Shown here in pieces: positions 39,576 through 50,023 of a stretch of DNA of 64,000 nt. Made by a program: the position numbers and the translations under genes. How positions within the stretch are numbered: the stretch's first letter is position 1; every line of letters begins with the position of its first letter. The notes beneath the pieces are model-generated. The model saw nothing but the letters and a program-made list of their open reading frames with translations, did no database searches and was not told the DNA's origin. The stretch is from contig CM037587.1 in assembly GCA_021018995.1 (NCBI GenBank), forward strand, positions 68,219,604-68,283,603. Reading direction: 5' to 3'. The stretch is from Chloranthus sessilifolius. Taxonomy: Eukaryota; Streptophyta; Magnoliopsida; Chloranthales; Chloranthaceae.

Positions 39576-39859
39576 ACTCTCTTTTTCTCTTCTCTTCTTT
39601 GCAAACAAATTCTCAAACAACGAAGCAAGGAACTCAATTTCTTATCCAAGTGTGACTTTTATACTTAAAGTTTTAGTTTGGTTGTTAAGCCAGTACACTA
39701 TACGTTCGTGTACATCATCCCACCTAATGGTTAACTTATCTTTAGTTTTCATCATTGTTCACCTAACGAGTCACATTTATCATCTTAAACTATGTGACCC
39801 GTTGGGCATGCATCCCGAGTCGGATGGCTTGAAAAAATTGAAAATTTTGAGACATTACA
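39576..39859 (-). repeat. Chromovirus 3' LTR, part left of the Tat insertion
   Basis: This aligns along its length with 52250-52529, the matching end of the right LTR (shared blocks such as GAAGCAAGGAAC, CTTATCCAAGTGTGACTTTT and GGTTAACTTATCTTTAGTTT). Its outer edge in element sense is at 39859 (GACATTACA). Confidence 0.88.
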
Positions 39860-39880
39860 TTCTCCCTTCCTTATAAATTT
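39860..39880 (-). other. Chromovirus polypurine tract
   Basis: On the - strand AAGGAAGGGAGAA directly precedes the 3' LTR, with the GGACGAAAATTTATAAGG lead-in common in Tekay/Del elements. Confidence 0.8.
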
Positions 39881-40375
39881 TCGTCCGCAAAAATTGGCAA
39901 GGGTCCTTTCGTTTGGGAGTATGTTGTCACTCCCCATGAAGTCGTACACACACGTATTAAAGTCACCTTATAAATTTGTTCCCCCTTTTTGAGAATGCAA
40001 TCCTTTAACGAGGTTTTAACAAGTCATATCTTTTATAAAGATTTCTAGCCAAGTGTAAAAATCCTCGCACCACATACACACATACACCATCACATATCAT
40101 TGAATCATACATTTAAATTATAGTAGTCAATTTGGCTCGTCTATCGCCTGCCCGAAATCGAACATCAAATAGCAATATCCATACATTCCTAACATTCGCA
40201 GCCACATGCAAATAATACATGATTTCTAACAAAAGCTGAAATTAAATATATACCCCATAAAGGCCAAAAAGAAATTTCAAAGGACTACCAAGACTTAATA
40301 GTTCACCAATTACACAAAACATTCCAAATCAAAATAATGTAAATGTTTATCATTCACTCTCTCTCATCTCACAGA
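39881..40375. other. Non-coding stretch between extra ORF and polypurine tract
   Basis: AT-rich 3' untranslated part of the chromovirus. No open frame or motif of note. Confidence 0.5.
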
Positions 40376-41598
40376 TCCTATGGCGCATAAGAAGGTCCAG
40401 CCTGCTTATCCTCTACCTCCCTATTGCCCGAAGTAGACGTTCCAGTGGTGTGGTACCATGGGTCAGGTACGTAAGCACGAGCATCCGCATGTTGCGCCAT
40501 GTAATCTGTAGGGTAGGCGTGCTGCATGAGGCGTGTAAAGATGCCCTCATGGTAGTCCATACGGCGATGCAATAGATGATTATTCTCCTCCAAATGAGTC
40601 ATGTGATCAAGAACATCATAGATCGTCGCGATTGCTAGACGCTAAGGTGTTGGCACATGTCGTGGTACTGGCTGCTGTGGATGAGCAGGCGGTGCTGGTT
40701 GCTCAGGTGCTGGCTCCAACCCTCTTGCTCGCGCACTCTTGTCTAGTTGATTATAGGTCTTTTTACAATCCTTAAATGAGTAGAGTTTTTCATTATCTGT
40801 TGAACGAGGTTTTGTCTCAGGAATATCATATTCCTCTCCTCCTTCGGTATAATCCTCAATCATGCTCGATATCAAACGAGCATAGGGTATCTTATCCTTA
40901 GGGCTCGCTCCGCCCTCCAACATTTTACCTCTAGCATATACAATACCATCACGAACCACTTTTGGGGCATGAAACCAATGCCCCGTAAACACTAAATATA
41001 ATGCATGCTGCACAATCCCAACCTGCTCTGTCTTGTGCCTCAACGGGTAAAGATTGCACTTGAAGATGGTGTCTAGCATCCACAAATCACGAGGCAAATC
41101 AGCCCTTTTTATAGCTTGGCCCGACCCATGTTTGCCTTGGGTCATCCTTGTGCACACCTTGTGAAAATCTACGTCTTCAGGGTAGGGTTCCTCTAATTCT
41201 TTATTAGCTCCATACTCCGTAAAACACTCTAGGGCATTTGATATACTGTCATAGTCAAACTTATATTCTCTATTATCGATCTTTGTATAGATCACCTTTT
41301 CTTCCTCCCTGTCATACATGTTATGATAAAACAAATGAACCAACCTGGGGTAATAATGGTCTCCTAAGGGTTTGAGCAGATTGTTGAGTCCCACCTTTTC
41401 TATGTACTCAAAAGCCCATCGTGTTAATTCTATTTCACGGAACCATGCTAGGTCAAAGGTCCTTTCAGGCATGAAATCCTTTGCCGCCCATCATGCATTA
41501 GGTCTGTCTAATGGTGGTGGTCGACACGAAGAACTTGAATGTGTCGCGGGTTGCCTCGAAGTCAAAGGTTTTGCGGTATGTTTGCCCTTTGGTGCCAT
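40376..41598 (-). pseudogene. Extra reading frame in chromovirus 3' region, plant-transposon-protein-like
   Basis: A protein-coding region on the - strand starts at the ATG ending at 41598 (MAPKGKHTAKPLTSRQPA). It has a long open stretch at 40642-41472 (276 residues) and a C-terminal open stretch at 40378-40602. The long stretch contains RLVHLFYHNMYDREEEKVIY, then DYDSISNALEC, then RDLWMLDTIFKCNLYP, then HALYLVFTGHWFHAPKVV. This order is like the putative plant transposon protein domain (Transposase_32 type), often seen as an extra ORF in plant retroelements. The end has Pro-rich and coiled parts. It lies 3' of integrase, in the same sense as pol. A TATA box and motif cluster lie just upstream. 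It looks lightly broken, with about two breaks. Function unknown. Confidence 0.7.
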
Positions 41599-41840
41599 TA
41601 TAATTCAAGAAAACTCCAAAAAACTAGGGTTTGAGTTTGAGAACTCTAAGAAATTTCCAAAGAAAAGGTGTGATTTTACCTCTAGAAGTGATTCGGAGTT
41701 GAACTCACGAAGACTCAAACTCTAAAGGTTGAAGATCGACAATTGAAGATCGGCGCTGGAAAACCCTCAAGAAATAGCAACGAAGCCCCCCAAAGAAAAC
41801 CCCAAAAGTTTTTGAGCAAATGAAAAAATTAAACTCGATT

Positions 41841-42150
41841 TCCTTTTATACTGTTTGAATCGATCGATTGATTCTCAAATCGATCAATCGGTTTGTGCAA
41901 TTAATGAAGCCTGTCGGCTTTTAAACTCAACCTGTTGACTTTTAAAACTCAGCCTCTCAAAAATTTTTGATCGATCAATTTATAATTCGACCGATCGGTT
42001 TTCAAATCGATCAATTGGTTTGGACTTCGATCGATCGATTTTAACTAATAAACTCATGTTTCTCTGTTTGGTCATTTAATCGATCGGTATTCACACTCAT
42101 TCGATTGGTTTTAAAATTGATCAATCGAATTTCATTTCGATCGATCGGTT
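41841..42150 (-). promoter_or_regulatory. CGATCGATCGG motif cluster and TATA box upstream of the extra ORF
   Basis: About ten CGATCGATCGG-like motifs lie in some 300 bases, in both orientations and often next to TTTT/AAAA. On the - strand TATAAAAGGA follows at 41841-41850, about 240 bases before the ATG of the extra ORF. The layout looks like a promoter. Confidence 0.55.
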
Positions 42151-42329
42151 TTAACAGAAAACCCTTCGTTTTGTTGAACAAGTCTTTCTCTACCTGTTTT
42201 TGTGAGTTTAAGTTATAAATTCTAATTGCTCATTATCGTTTAACTCACAATGGTGCCTTTACATAAATGAAATAAGTTACCTAATTTTAAACATCAGGTG
42301 TACAACTTTTTGAATTAATAATTACATGT

Positions 42330-42567
42330 CATCAAAATTCTCTCGAGTCTCATTGAAACAAATGCGGGTACTGGTCGAGAATTTCTACTTCACACTCCCA
42401 AGTAACCTCTTCTCTGGAATGATTCTTCCACTTTACCATTACTAAGGGAATGCGCTTATTACGTAATACCTACTCCTTTCGGTCAAGTATCTGAACTGGT
42501 TCCTCTCTAACAGTTAAATCCTCATAAATTTCGAACGATGGTTCATCGAGGATATGAGTTGGGTCTT
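42330..42567 (-). pseudogene. Chromovirus chromodomain
   Basis: The - strand encodes WKNHSREEVTWECEVEILDQ followed by YPHLF. This is the core of the integrase C-terminal chromodomain (W..H....ATWE.E......YP.LF), which in the family guides insertion to heterochromatin. Confidence 0.8.
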
Positions 42568-43675
42568 TCACATACTTAACATCGATACGTGAAACACATT
42601 GTGTACTCTATCAAGTTGCAGGGGTAATGCGAGCCTATATGCAACTTCTCCATCTCTTCCCAAAATGTCATAAGGTCCGATATAGCGTGGACTTAGCTTC
42701 CCACGCTTCCCGAAATGCATTACTCCTTTCAGAGGTGAAATCTTTAGGAACACATGGTCCCCAACCTGAAAGTCCACACTCATCCATTTTAAATCGGCAT
42801 AACTCTTCTGTTGACTTTGAGCAATCTTTAGTCTCTCTCTAATCCAATGTACTGCTTCAATAGCCTTTTCAAGTATTTCTGGTCCTAAAACAAATTTCTC
42901 TCCGATTTCTTCCCAATTGAGCAAAGATCTACATCGACGCCCATATAAATTTTCATAAGGAGCCATGGCAATGCTTGCTTGGTAATTGTTATTATATGTA
43001 AACTCGATCAATGGTAAATGATGATCCCATGATCCTCTAAAATCAAACATACATGCTCTGAGCATATCTTCAATTACCTGATTTACCCTTTCAGTTTGTC
43101 CATCCGTCTGAGGGTGGAATGCTGAGCTAAAATTTAACCTCGTATAAATTCCTTCTTATAACTTTTGCCAAAACTGAGAGGTATATAATTGGTCACGATC
43201 TGAAAAAATGCTCATTGGAATTCTGTGTAATCAGACAATTTCTCTCATATACAGATCTACCAATTTACTCGTTGTATACATCGTGTTACAGGGCAAGAAA
43301 TGTGCTGATTTGGTTAGTCTATGAACGATCACCCAAATAGCATTATATCACCTTGTCGTCCATGCTAATCCCAAAATGAAACCCATGGATATTGACTCCC
43401 CTTTCCACTCTGGTATCGGCAGAGGTTTTAGCAAACCGGATGGATGTCTGTGATCCACTTTCACTTGCTGACACACTAGACATCTTGAAATGTACTCATC
43501 TACATCTTTCTTCAGACCTCGTCACTAGAAATTCTTCTTTAAATCTTGGTACATCTTCATACCACCAGGATGAATAACATATCTTGATTTGTGTGCTTCA
43601 TCTAAAATAGTTTTTCAGAGGTCGACATTGATTGGTATACATTGACGTCCCCTAAACATTAGCATCCATCCTCTC
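42568..43675 (-). pseudogene. Chromovirus integrase region
   Basis: At 42568-43065 the - strand shows the end of the integrase core (SWDHHLPLIEFTYNNNYQ, APYENLYGRRCRS) and the GPY/F module (YIGPYDILGRDGEVAYRL). Further right, near 43440-43520, is the zinc-binding segment with CLVCQQVK. The catalytic core lies between, in decayed form. Confidence 0.85.
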
Positions 43676-44167
43676 TTATGGAGAAATCAGAATTGTGCCT
43701 TCTATCACCCCTTGTTTGATCTTCACTAACTCTGTATCTTTCATTTGAAGTTCATACATTTGATCAAAGGTTGTCGGTCGAATCATGATATTTTCCAACA
43801 AGGCACCTGAATCTTGAACCTCGATCTTTTTGTCATACAAAGAAAGATCTTCTAATAGTTTCCATCTACGAATCCCCATAATCAGGCTAGATAGCTGAGC
43901 TGAACTTTTTCGACTCAAGGCATCCGCCACAACGTTAGCCTTGCTTGGGTGATATTGAATGGAGCAATCGTAATCCTTTAGAAACTCAATCCATCTTTGT
44001 TGCCTCATATTCAATTCCTTTTGTGTAAATAGATACTTGAGGCTCTTATGATCAGTGATGATTTCAAATGTTTCTCCATATAAATAGTGTCTCCATATCT
44101 TTAATGCAAAGATCACTGCTGCTAATTCCAAATCGTGTGTTGGGTAATTCTTCTCGTGGTCCTTCAA
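43676..44167 (-). pseudogene. Chromovirus RNase H domain
   Basis: The open stretch begins near [20 protein letters not shown] and includes [27 protein letters not shown] and [10 protein letters not shown], the standard Gypsy RNase H blocks. Confidence 0.9.
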
Positions 44168-44199
44168 TTGTCTAGACCCATATGCAGTGACTTTTCAAT

Positions 44200-45080
44200 A
44201 CTGGTTCAACACACAACCAAACCTATTGTAAAAAGCATTGCTATAAACAAATCCTCCACTGCCTAATGGAATAGCCAAAACTGGTGTGGAGGTAAGTCTT
44301 CTTTGAAGCTCTTGGAAACTCTTCTCACACTCTTCAGTTCAATCGAACTTAACATCTTTCCTTGTTAGTTTGGTAAGTGGTCCTGAGATCTTGGAGAATC
44401 CCTCTACAAACCTTCTGTAGTACCCAGCTAAACCGAGAAAAATGCGAATTTCTGTTACCGTCGTTGGTTGCTTCTAATTTACCACTACCTCAATCTTCAC
44501 TGGATCTACTGTGACACCTTCTTTAGACACAACGTGTCCTAGAAAACTCACTTGCTTCAGCTAGAACTCACACTTGCTGAGCTTTGCATAGAGTTGGTGT
44601 TCGCATAGTGTCTGTAGAGCTATTCTTAAATGTTGTTCGTGTTCTTCCTTAGACTTTGAATAGACTAAAATATCGTCCACAAACACAACCACACACATAT
44701 CGAGATGTGGTTTAAATACCCTATTCATGAGGTCCATGAATGAAGCTGGAGCGTTGGTCAACCCGAATGACATTACTAAGAACTCGTAGTGCCCATATCT
44801 GGTTCTAAACGCCGTTTTATGAATATCCTCTATTTGTCCTTTAGTTGGTGATAACCCAATCTCAAATCGACCTTAGTAAAGAATCTTGCACCTTACAACT
44901 GATCGAAGAGGTCATCTATTCTTGGCAAAGGGTATCAATTCTTTATGGTCAACTTATTCGATTGACGATAGTCGATGCACAATCTCATCGACCCATCCTT
45001 CTTCACAAACAAGACCGATGCTCCCCAAGGAGACACACTAGGTCTTATGAATCCTTTATCTAGGGGTTCTTGTAATTATT
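44200..45080 (-). pseudogene. Chromovirus reverse transcriptase
   Basis: At 44561-44773 the - strand shows [20 protein letters not shown] and the [11 protein letters not shown] active site. The N-terminal RT blocks continue to about 45080. The region is in several frames. Confidence 0.9.
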
Positions 45081-45780
45081 TCTTTAATTCTTTCAACTCA
45101 GCTGGAGCCATCCGATTGGGTGCTTTAGAAATTGGCTCTGTACCTGGTACTAAGTCAATTGTGAACTCCACTTCTCTATCCGATGGCATTCCTGGTAACT
45201 CATCTGAAAATACATCTTCAAACTCGCAAGCAACCGAAATATCAGTTATGACATGCTTATCTTTCTTTTGCTCTTGTAGAAAATCAAGGTATCCACTACG
45301 TCCATTCTTTATCAAGCGCTCTAGTCGAATTACAGATATAAAAGTCATGATGGTCGATCGTGTACCAAAGAACCTGAATGATCTATCTCCTGTGGGACGA
45401 AATGTGACTATCTTCCTTCGACAATCTACGCTCGCATTATGAGCGGATAACCAATCCATGCCAAGGATCATGTCGAATCCTTGCATATCGAATAGAATCA
45501 GATCAATTGCTACCTCATGAACTGTGTAATCCCTAATCATGACAACCATTAGCCTACACACCATATCGGTGCTCACGGAGTTTCCTGTCTGAAGTGATAT
45601 TGCCAAGATAAACTCTAATGGTTCGGGAATGACTTTCATCTTCCATGCAAATTGAGATGCTACAAATGAGTGGGTAGACCCTGGGTCTATCAACACTCGA
45701 GCCTCATAATAATAATAGTCACTCTCCTTGTATATTTGTAAGGTACCTAAGTTGCATACATAAAATCTACTTAGATGCAT
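45076..45780 (-). pseudogene. Chromovirus protease and start of reverse transcriptase
   Basis: A 234-residue open stretch. The protease half has ARVLIDPGSTHSFVASQFA (in place of the usual D-S/T-G site) and FDMILGMDWLSAHNASVDC. The later part has VFSDELPGMPSDREVEFTID, the start of reverse transcriptase in chromoviruses. Confidence 0.9.
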
Positions 45781-45866
45781 GTAAAAGTATTAAGTCTAAA
45801 CTAGAAATGAAAAAGGAATTATAATGATTGTTTACCATCCTATCATGTATCATGCACCTTGTTCAT

Positions 45867-46745
45867 CTAAAATCTAATAGAATAGCTTGACAACATATAT
45901 GAAGTAATACCTTGGATCACTTCGTTGGTATACTGAGCATCCTGAGCGGTGACTGCATACGCATGACCCTGAATCGTAGGCCTCGTAGTCCTCATCGGTC
46001 GTGGTGTAGCAGTTGTAGCAGTCTTCTCCTTTCTCAATGCTGGGCAATCTTTGATCATGTGCCTCATCTTTCCACATTTAAAACATTCACCTGTCCCCTG
46101 TCTGCACTCAGCCGTCTTATGTGCCTTGCCACACAGGGCACATGTTTCTACTGGCATAGATGATGCAACCTTAGAAAACCCCTGTGTAACTGATACTCCC
46201 GTAGAAGAAATAGGGCTTTCATGATGGAAAGGTCTTGCTTGTATAGGCATAGGTGGTCTCGTATAGTTTACTTGGGTAGGTGGTTTCAGAAGTGGTGCTG
46301 TAAATCTCGACTTCTTATTTACTCTACTGATCATGCCTCTGATATAAGTCTTGGATGTCTCTCTTCCACTATTTCCTTTCCCATAACTACCCCATACGTC
46401 TCTAGCTCTAATACGGAAATCCTATCCCGTATATTCGGCCTTAAGCAGCATTCAAATTTGTTGGCCTTCATCAATTCCATGGTCACATATTGAGGAGTAA
46501 ATCTGGAAAGTCTCGTAAACTCCGTACCATATTCCCGTACGGTCATCCCTCCTTGTTCCAAAGTCATGAACCTTGCTGTCATCTGGTTCCTAACTTGTCT
46601 CAAAAAATACTCTTTATTAAATATTTCTACAAATTCATTCCATGTTCATGGTTCATTTGGACTCTAGTGCTCTCTCCTCACCAACACCGCCTTCCACCAA
46701 GGATCAACGTCTCCCTCTAACTGGAATGAAGCCCAACTCACCTTT
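45867..46745 (-). pseudogene. Chromovirus gag, C-terminal part with zinc knuckle
   Basis: At 45867-46334 is a nucleocapsid-type segment with CFKCGKMRHMIKDCP (C-x2-C-x4-H-x4-C). At 46331-46603 is the gag core, including MTVREYGTEFTRLSRFTPQY. To the right the core continues with EGDVDPWWKAVLVRREH up to the solo LTR. Confidence 0.87.
46741..46745. repeat. Left target-site duplication of the solo LTR (CCTTT)
   Basis: CCTTT precedes the solo LTR and recurs at 49454-49458. The bases on either side then read on as gag. Confidence 0.75.
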
Positions 46746-47089
46746 TATTAGTCACTATTTTATACCACATTTTACCCTTTAAACCTAGATTTTGCTAAGC
46801 CTCAGAGTATTTAAATGATTGCATTTTAGCTTGTTTTGCAGTTTAGGAATAAATCAGCAGCTATCTATGTTTATGTGCTAAGAGGAGGAGATTAGAGCTG
46901 TTATGGGGTTCACTTTCAGCAGCTGCACATAAAATGATTGTGTACACACTAACTATAGCAGCATTTGAAGAATGGATTGTGCACACTTCAGCAGCACTTC
47001 AAGCTTAGAGCCTGCTAACAACAATACACTTCAAGCTCCCATGCAATCTATGCATTGTCATAACATCGGGTTAAGTGGAGCCTCAGCAG

Positions 47090-47870
47090 ATTCAAGCTAG
47101 TAAACTACAGCTACATACTCCAGCCTATCGACCATTTCCTCCAAACTTTATTCCTGTCGACATATAGCTCCTGCACACTTCAGCAACATGCAAATCCCTT
47201 AAGCAGTTAGCTCCCAAACCAACCTCACGAAAGGTGTTCTGCATAAACCAAAGCTTCAGCAAACCTGTCGATGGATTTAAAGAGAAGAGCACCTGTCGAG
47301 CTCTTCAACCCAGCAGCTGCAAACCTATCGACCAGTTGATGTCCCAATCCCAGTGAACACTTGCACCATCAACCTGTCGACAGCAGTCTACAGAACCCCC
47401 CAGCTATCCTCCCATCCAACTTGTCGAGGAGTCCCTTGCATGTAGAGCTTCAGGAACCTATCGATCAGCAGTCTTTACTTGCACCATCAATCCTCACGAC
47501 AAGTTGCACCAACTATTCTCCAACCTGTCAAGACCATATGTTGCAGCTAAACCTTCCTGCCACCGAACCTCTCGACTTCCCAGCTTCAGCAGCCATAGAA
47601 CCTGTCGACACCTAGTCTTGCACCCCTCATCTTCAACCTCTCGAGCAAAAGAAGCCTTCAAACCTGTCGACCAGTTAGCTTGCATGCAACCCCCATTCAA
47701 ACCTCTCGACAACAAGTTCATCTTCCCATTGGTACCTGTCGACACCTTTGCTGCTGTACTCTCAAACTTCTCGAGCACTCCATGCAGCCAATCCTCTCGA
47801 GATGCACTCATCCCCTGCAGCAACCTCACGACCAGAAAGCCTTCAATCCTCTTGAGCTTCATCTTCTCCA
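47090..47870. repeat. Diverged repeats with CCTGTCGACC core in the solo LTR
   Basis: About 18 occurrences of AACCTGTCGACC or close variants (CTATCGACC, CTCTCGAGC, CTTGTCGAGG), spaced some 25-60 bases apart among CAGC-rich sequence. The open frames across it come from the repeat and are not genes. Confidence 0.8.
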
Positions 47871-48843
47871 CTGCTGGGGCTGCAGGCCATTAAATCACAA
47901 CAACAACAAAGCTATGTTGAGGTACAGGTCAGCCAATAGGACTAAGGGTTTGAATGGTGAATATCCTCAACAGTTTTGGGCAATTATTTTATGGGTACAA
48001 CTGGGGTATTTTTGGTTAAACAAGGGCAGTTTTAGGAACTCCAATACACAAGGAGGACTACACATGGGTGTGAACAGATTTTTGGCGGGAATGCAAATTA
48101 GTTTCAGGTGAGTACAAAACAAGATCCATATCTGCTCTCTGATTGGTTGAAATGCTAAAACAGGGATTAAGCTTCAAATCCTCTCCTCTAATTGGCTGCA
48201 ATCCAAAGCACTTGGATCACTGCAAATATATGAATAGAACTCCTTGCTGTTGTAATTTCTCAGCAAGGAATCCATGGAATGGCCTTGGTTTTCCTTAGCT
48301 CATTTAGGTTTAGATTTTAGTTTTATTTTTCCTTTTTCTCTTTCCTATTTTCTCCCTAATCCAGCATGTTGGATTAGATCTAAATAAGCAGTTCAGATCT
48401 GTTTTGTAATTGTATTTTAAAAGCTTCAAAGAATTTGTGAATAGATTGATATTGCACAAGATTGCAGATCCGAGCTCAAGAGCTGTAAGATTACAGTGTT
48501 TGTTGATTTTAAAGGTGATTCTAATCTATATTTCACTATTTCATATTTGATTTCCTTGGATTGGATACTCCTGCGGATGCCAGCCAGAAATGGGGAGCTG
48601 GTAGCCTAGCATCTGCAACGTCTGTAATGGTTTTCCTATTCTAATCAAGATCAATAGATTGGAACAATCTCTAGGATGGTCTGTGACCATTAAAATGGAT
48701 AGATCATAGCCTTAGGATTGCTTCAATTCTCTGGTTGAGATTGGATTCTTATACCTTGCATCTACCAGAAATGGGGAGCTTGTAGCTAGATGGAGGATTA
48801 TAGCAAATCAGATCTATACAATGCCTTTAGATAAATCTAATTG

Positions 48844-49060
48844 AAACCTTTGATTTGGAGGAAATCCCTAAGATGGTCTGTGACCATTAAAGTGGACAGA
48901 TTATAGCCTTAAGATCAATTCAAATATCTAGTCTAAATTGGATCCTTCTGCCTTAAACCTTTGATTTGGAGGAAATCCCTAGGATGGTCTATGACCATTA
49001 AAGTGGATAGATCATAGCCTTAAGATCAGTTCAAGCCTTTGGTTTAGAGTGAATTCTTCT
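48844..49060. repeat. 111 bp tandem duplication in the solo LTR
   Basis: AAACCTTTGATTTGGAGG begins at 48844 and again at 48955, each followed by the conserved block GGTCTGTGACCATTAAAGTG or a close variant. A third, more diverged copy of that block lies at about 48660. Confidence 0.85.
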
Positions 49061-49453
49061 GCCTTGCACTTAATCTGATTTACAATGAGAGCCAGGTCCT
49101 GGCTGCCTATTTATCACCATTTGATTTTTATTTTACCATCCATCTTTCTCCATCTTTTAGATTTAGTTTTATATTTCTGTTTTGTAGATTAGATCTAGTG
49201 ACACCCTAAAAGCTCTCTTTCTTCTTAGAATTACCAGATCTATAGCCAGATATGGAGGTCTACTATACACCTTCTAGATTTAGATCACTACTCCCTGTGG
49301 GACAAACTCTTACTTATCAAAACTTGCTACAATGGACCCTGTATCTTGCAGGTCTAGGATATTTTAGATGTGTTGAATTCATCTCTATTTTATTTTGCTT
49401 TTATTTTGTTCTTATCATTATATAATAAATCAGCACACTCGATCTATCCAACA

Positions 49454-49893
49454 CCTTTTCCTCCTCGGTACATGATAATCTCAATATGACCTTCTCTATT
49501 TAATTCAGCCACTTTTTTGCCTCTAGCGGATCCGTCTGACCATAGAAGCTAGGAGGTTTCAATCTCCTAAACTCTACAAATGATGATGGCTATGGTGGCA
49601 CAGGAAGTGGTGTCGGAGGTTGTTGTTTATGGCTATTTGCATTGTTAGCTGCCAACAATGCCGTCTGTTGAGCCATAGCGGTTGCCACGACTTCCATGGC
49701 TTGAGCCATCCTTTGTCTCTCATCTCTATCTTGTTCACTTTCCTGATCACCTCCTTGACTTCCTCTTTTCAAAATAGTGTCTTCGAAATCGCTCTATTTC
49801 CTATCGAACCTGTATTTGAACTAGTGGGAATCTCATCCCCACTTCTTAGATTCCATCTACGACCACCCCTTGGCCGTCCTCTACTTCTATTAG
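49454..49893 (-). pseudogene. Chromovirus gag, N-terminal part
   Basis: On the - strand a start near 49893 gives a basic N-terminus (MSNRSRGRPRGGRRWN). Then come an acidic stretch, the Gln/Ala-rich piece at 49590-49772 (MEVVATAMAQQTALLAANNA), a Pro-rich linker, and KPPSFYGQTDPLEAKKW, the conserved entry of the chromovirus gag core. The solo LTR follows directly. Confidence 0.8.
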
Positions 49894-50009
49894 ACATACG
49901 TTATGCAAACATGAAACCAAGGTTTCATTAGCAGATAGTCCCTATACTCTGACAAATATCTCAAACATGTAACACATGTCTAAGATAAATAAAAAATTTC
50001 TAAAGCTTA

Positions 50010-50021
50010 GCCTTGATACCA
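50010..50021 (-). other. Chromovirus primer-binding site, Met-tRNA type
   Basis: The - strand has TGGTATCAAGGC two bases after the LTR, a close match to the initiator Met-tRNA complement TGGTATCAGAGC used by chromoviruses. Confidence 0.82.
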
Positions 50022-50023
50022 AT

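Larger units (their letters stand above)
46746..49453 (+). mobile_element. Solo LTR of an Athila-like element inside chromovirus gag
   Basis: It starts TATTAGTCACTATTTTATAC, homologous to the start of the array LTR in its sense orientation, and ends CTATCCAACA. It shares with the LTR at 61527 the internal block around GGTCTGTGACCATTAAA and the late part. At 2708 bases it is longer than the ~1.83 kb relatives because it holds a block of about 18 AACCTGTCGACC-like motifs (47090-47870) and a 111-base duplication (48844-49060). No internal region remains, so it arose by LTR-LTR recombination. Confidence 0.82.

Noticed and set aside
47361-47893. Overlapping frames of 84-143 residues on both strands in the solo LTR
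   Set aside because: They arise from the CCTGTCGACC repeat block, which lacks stops in several frames.
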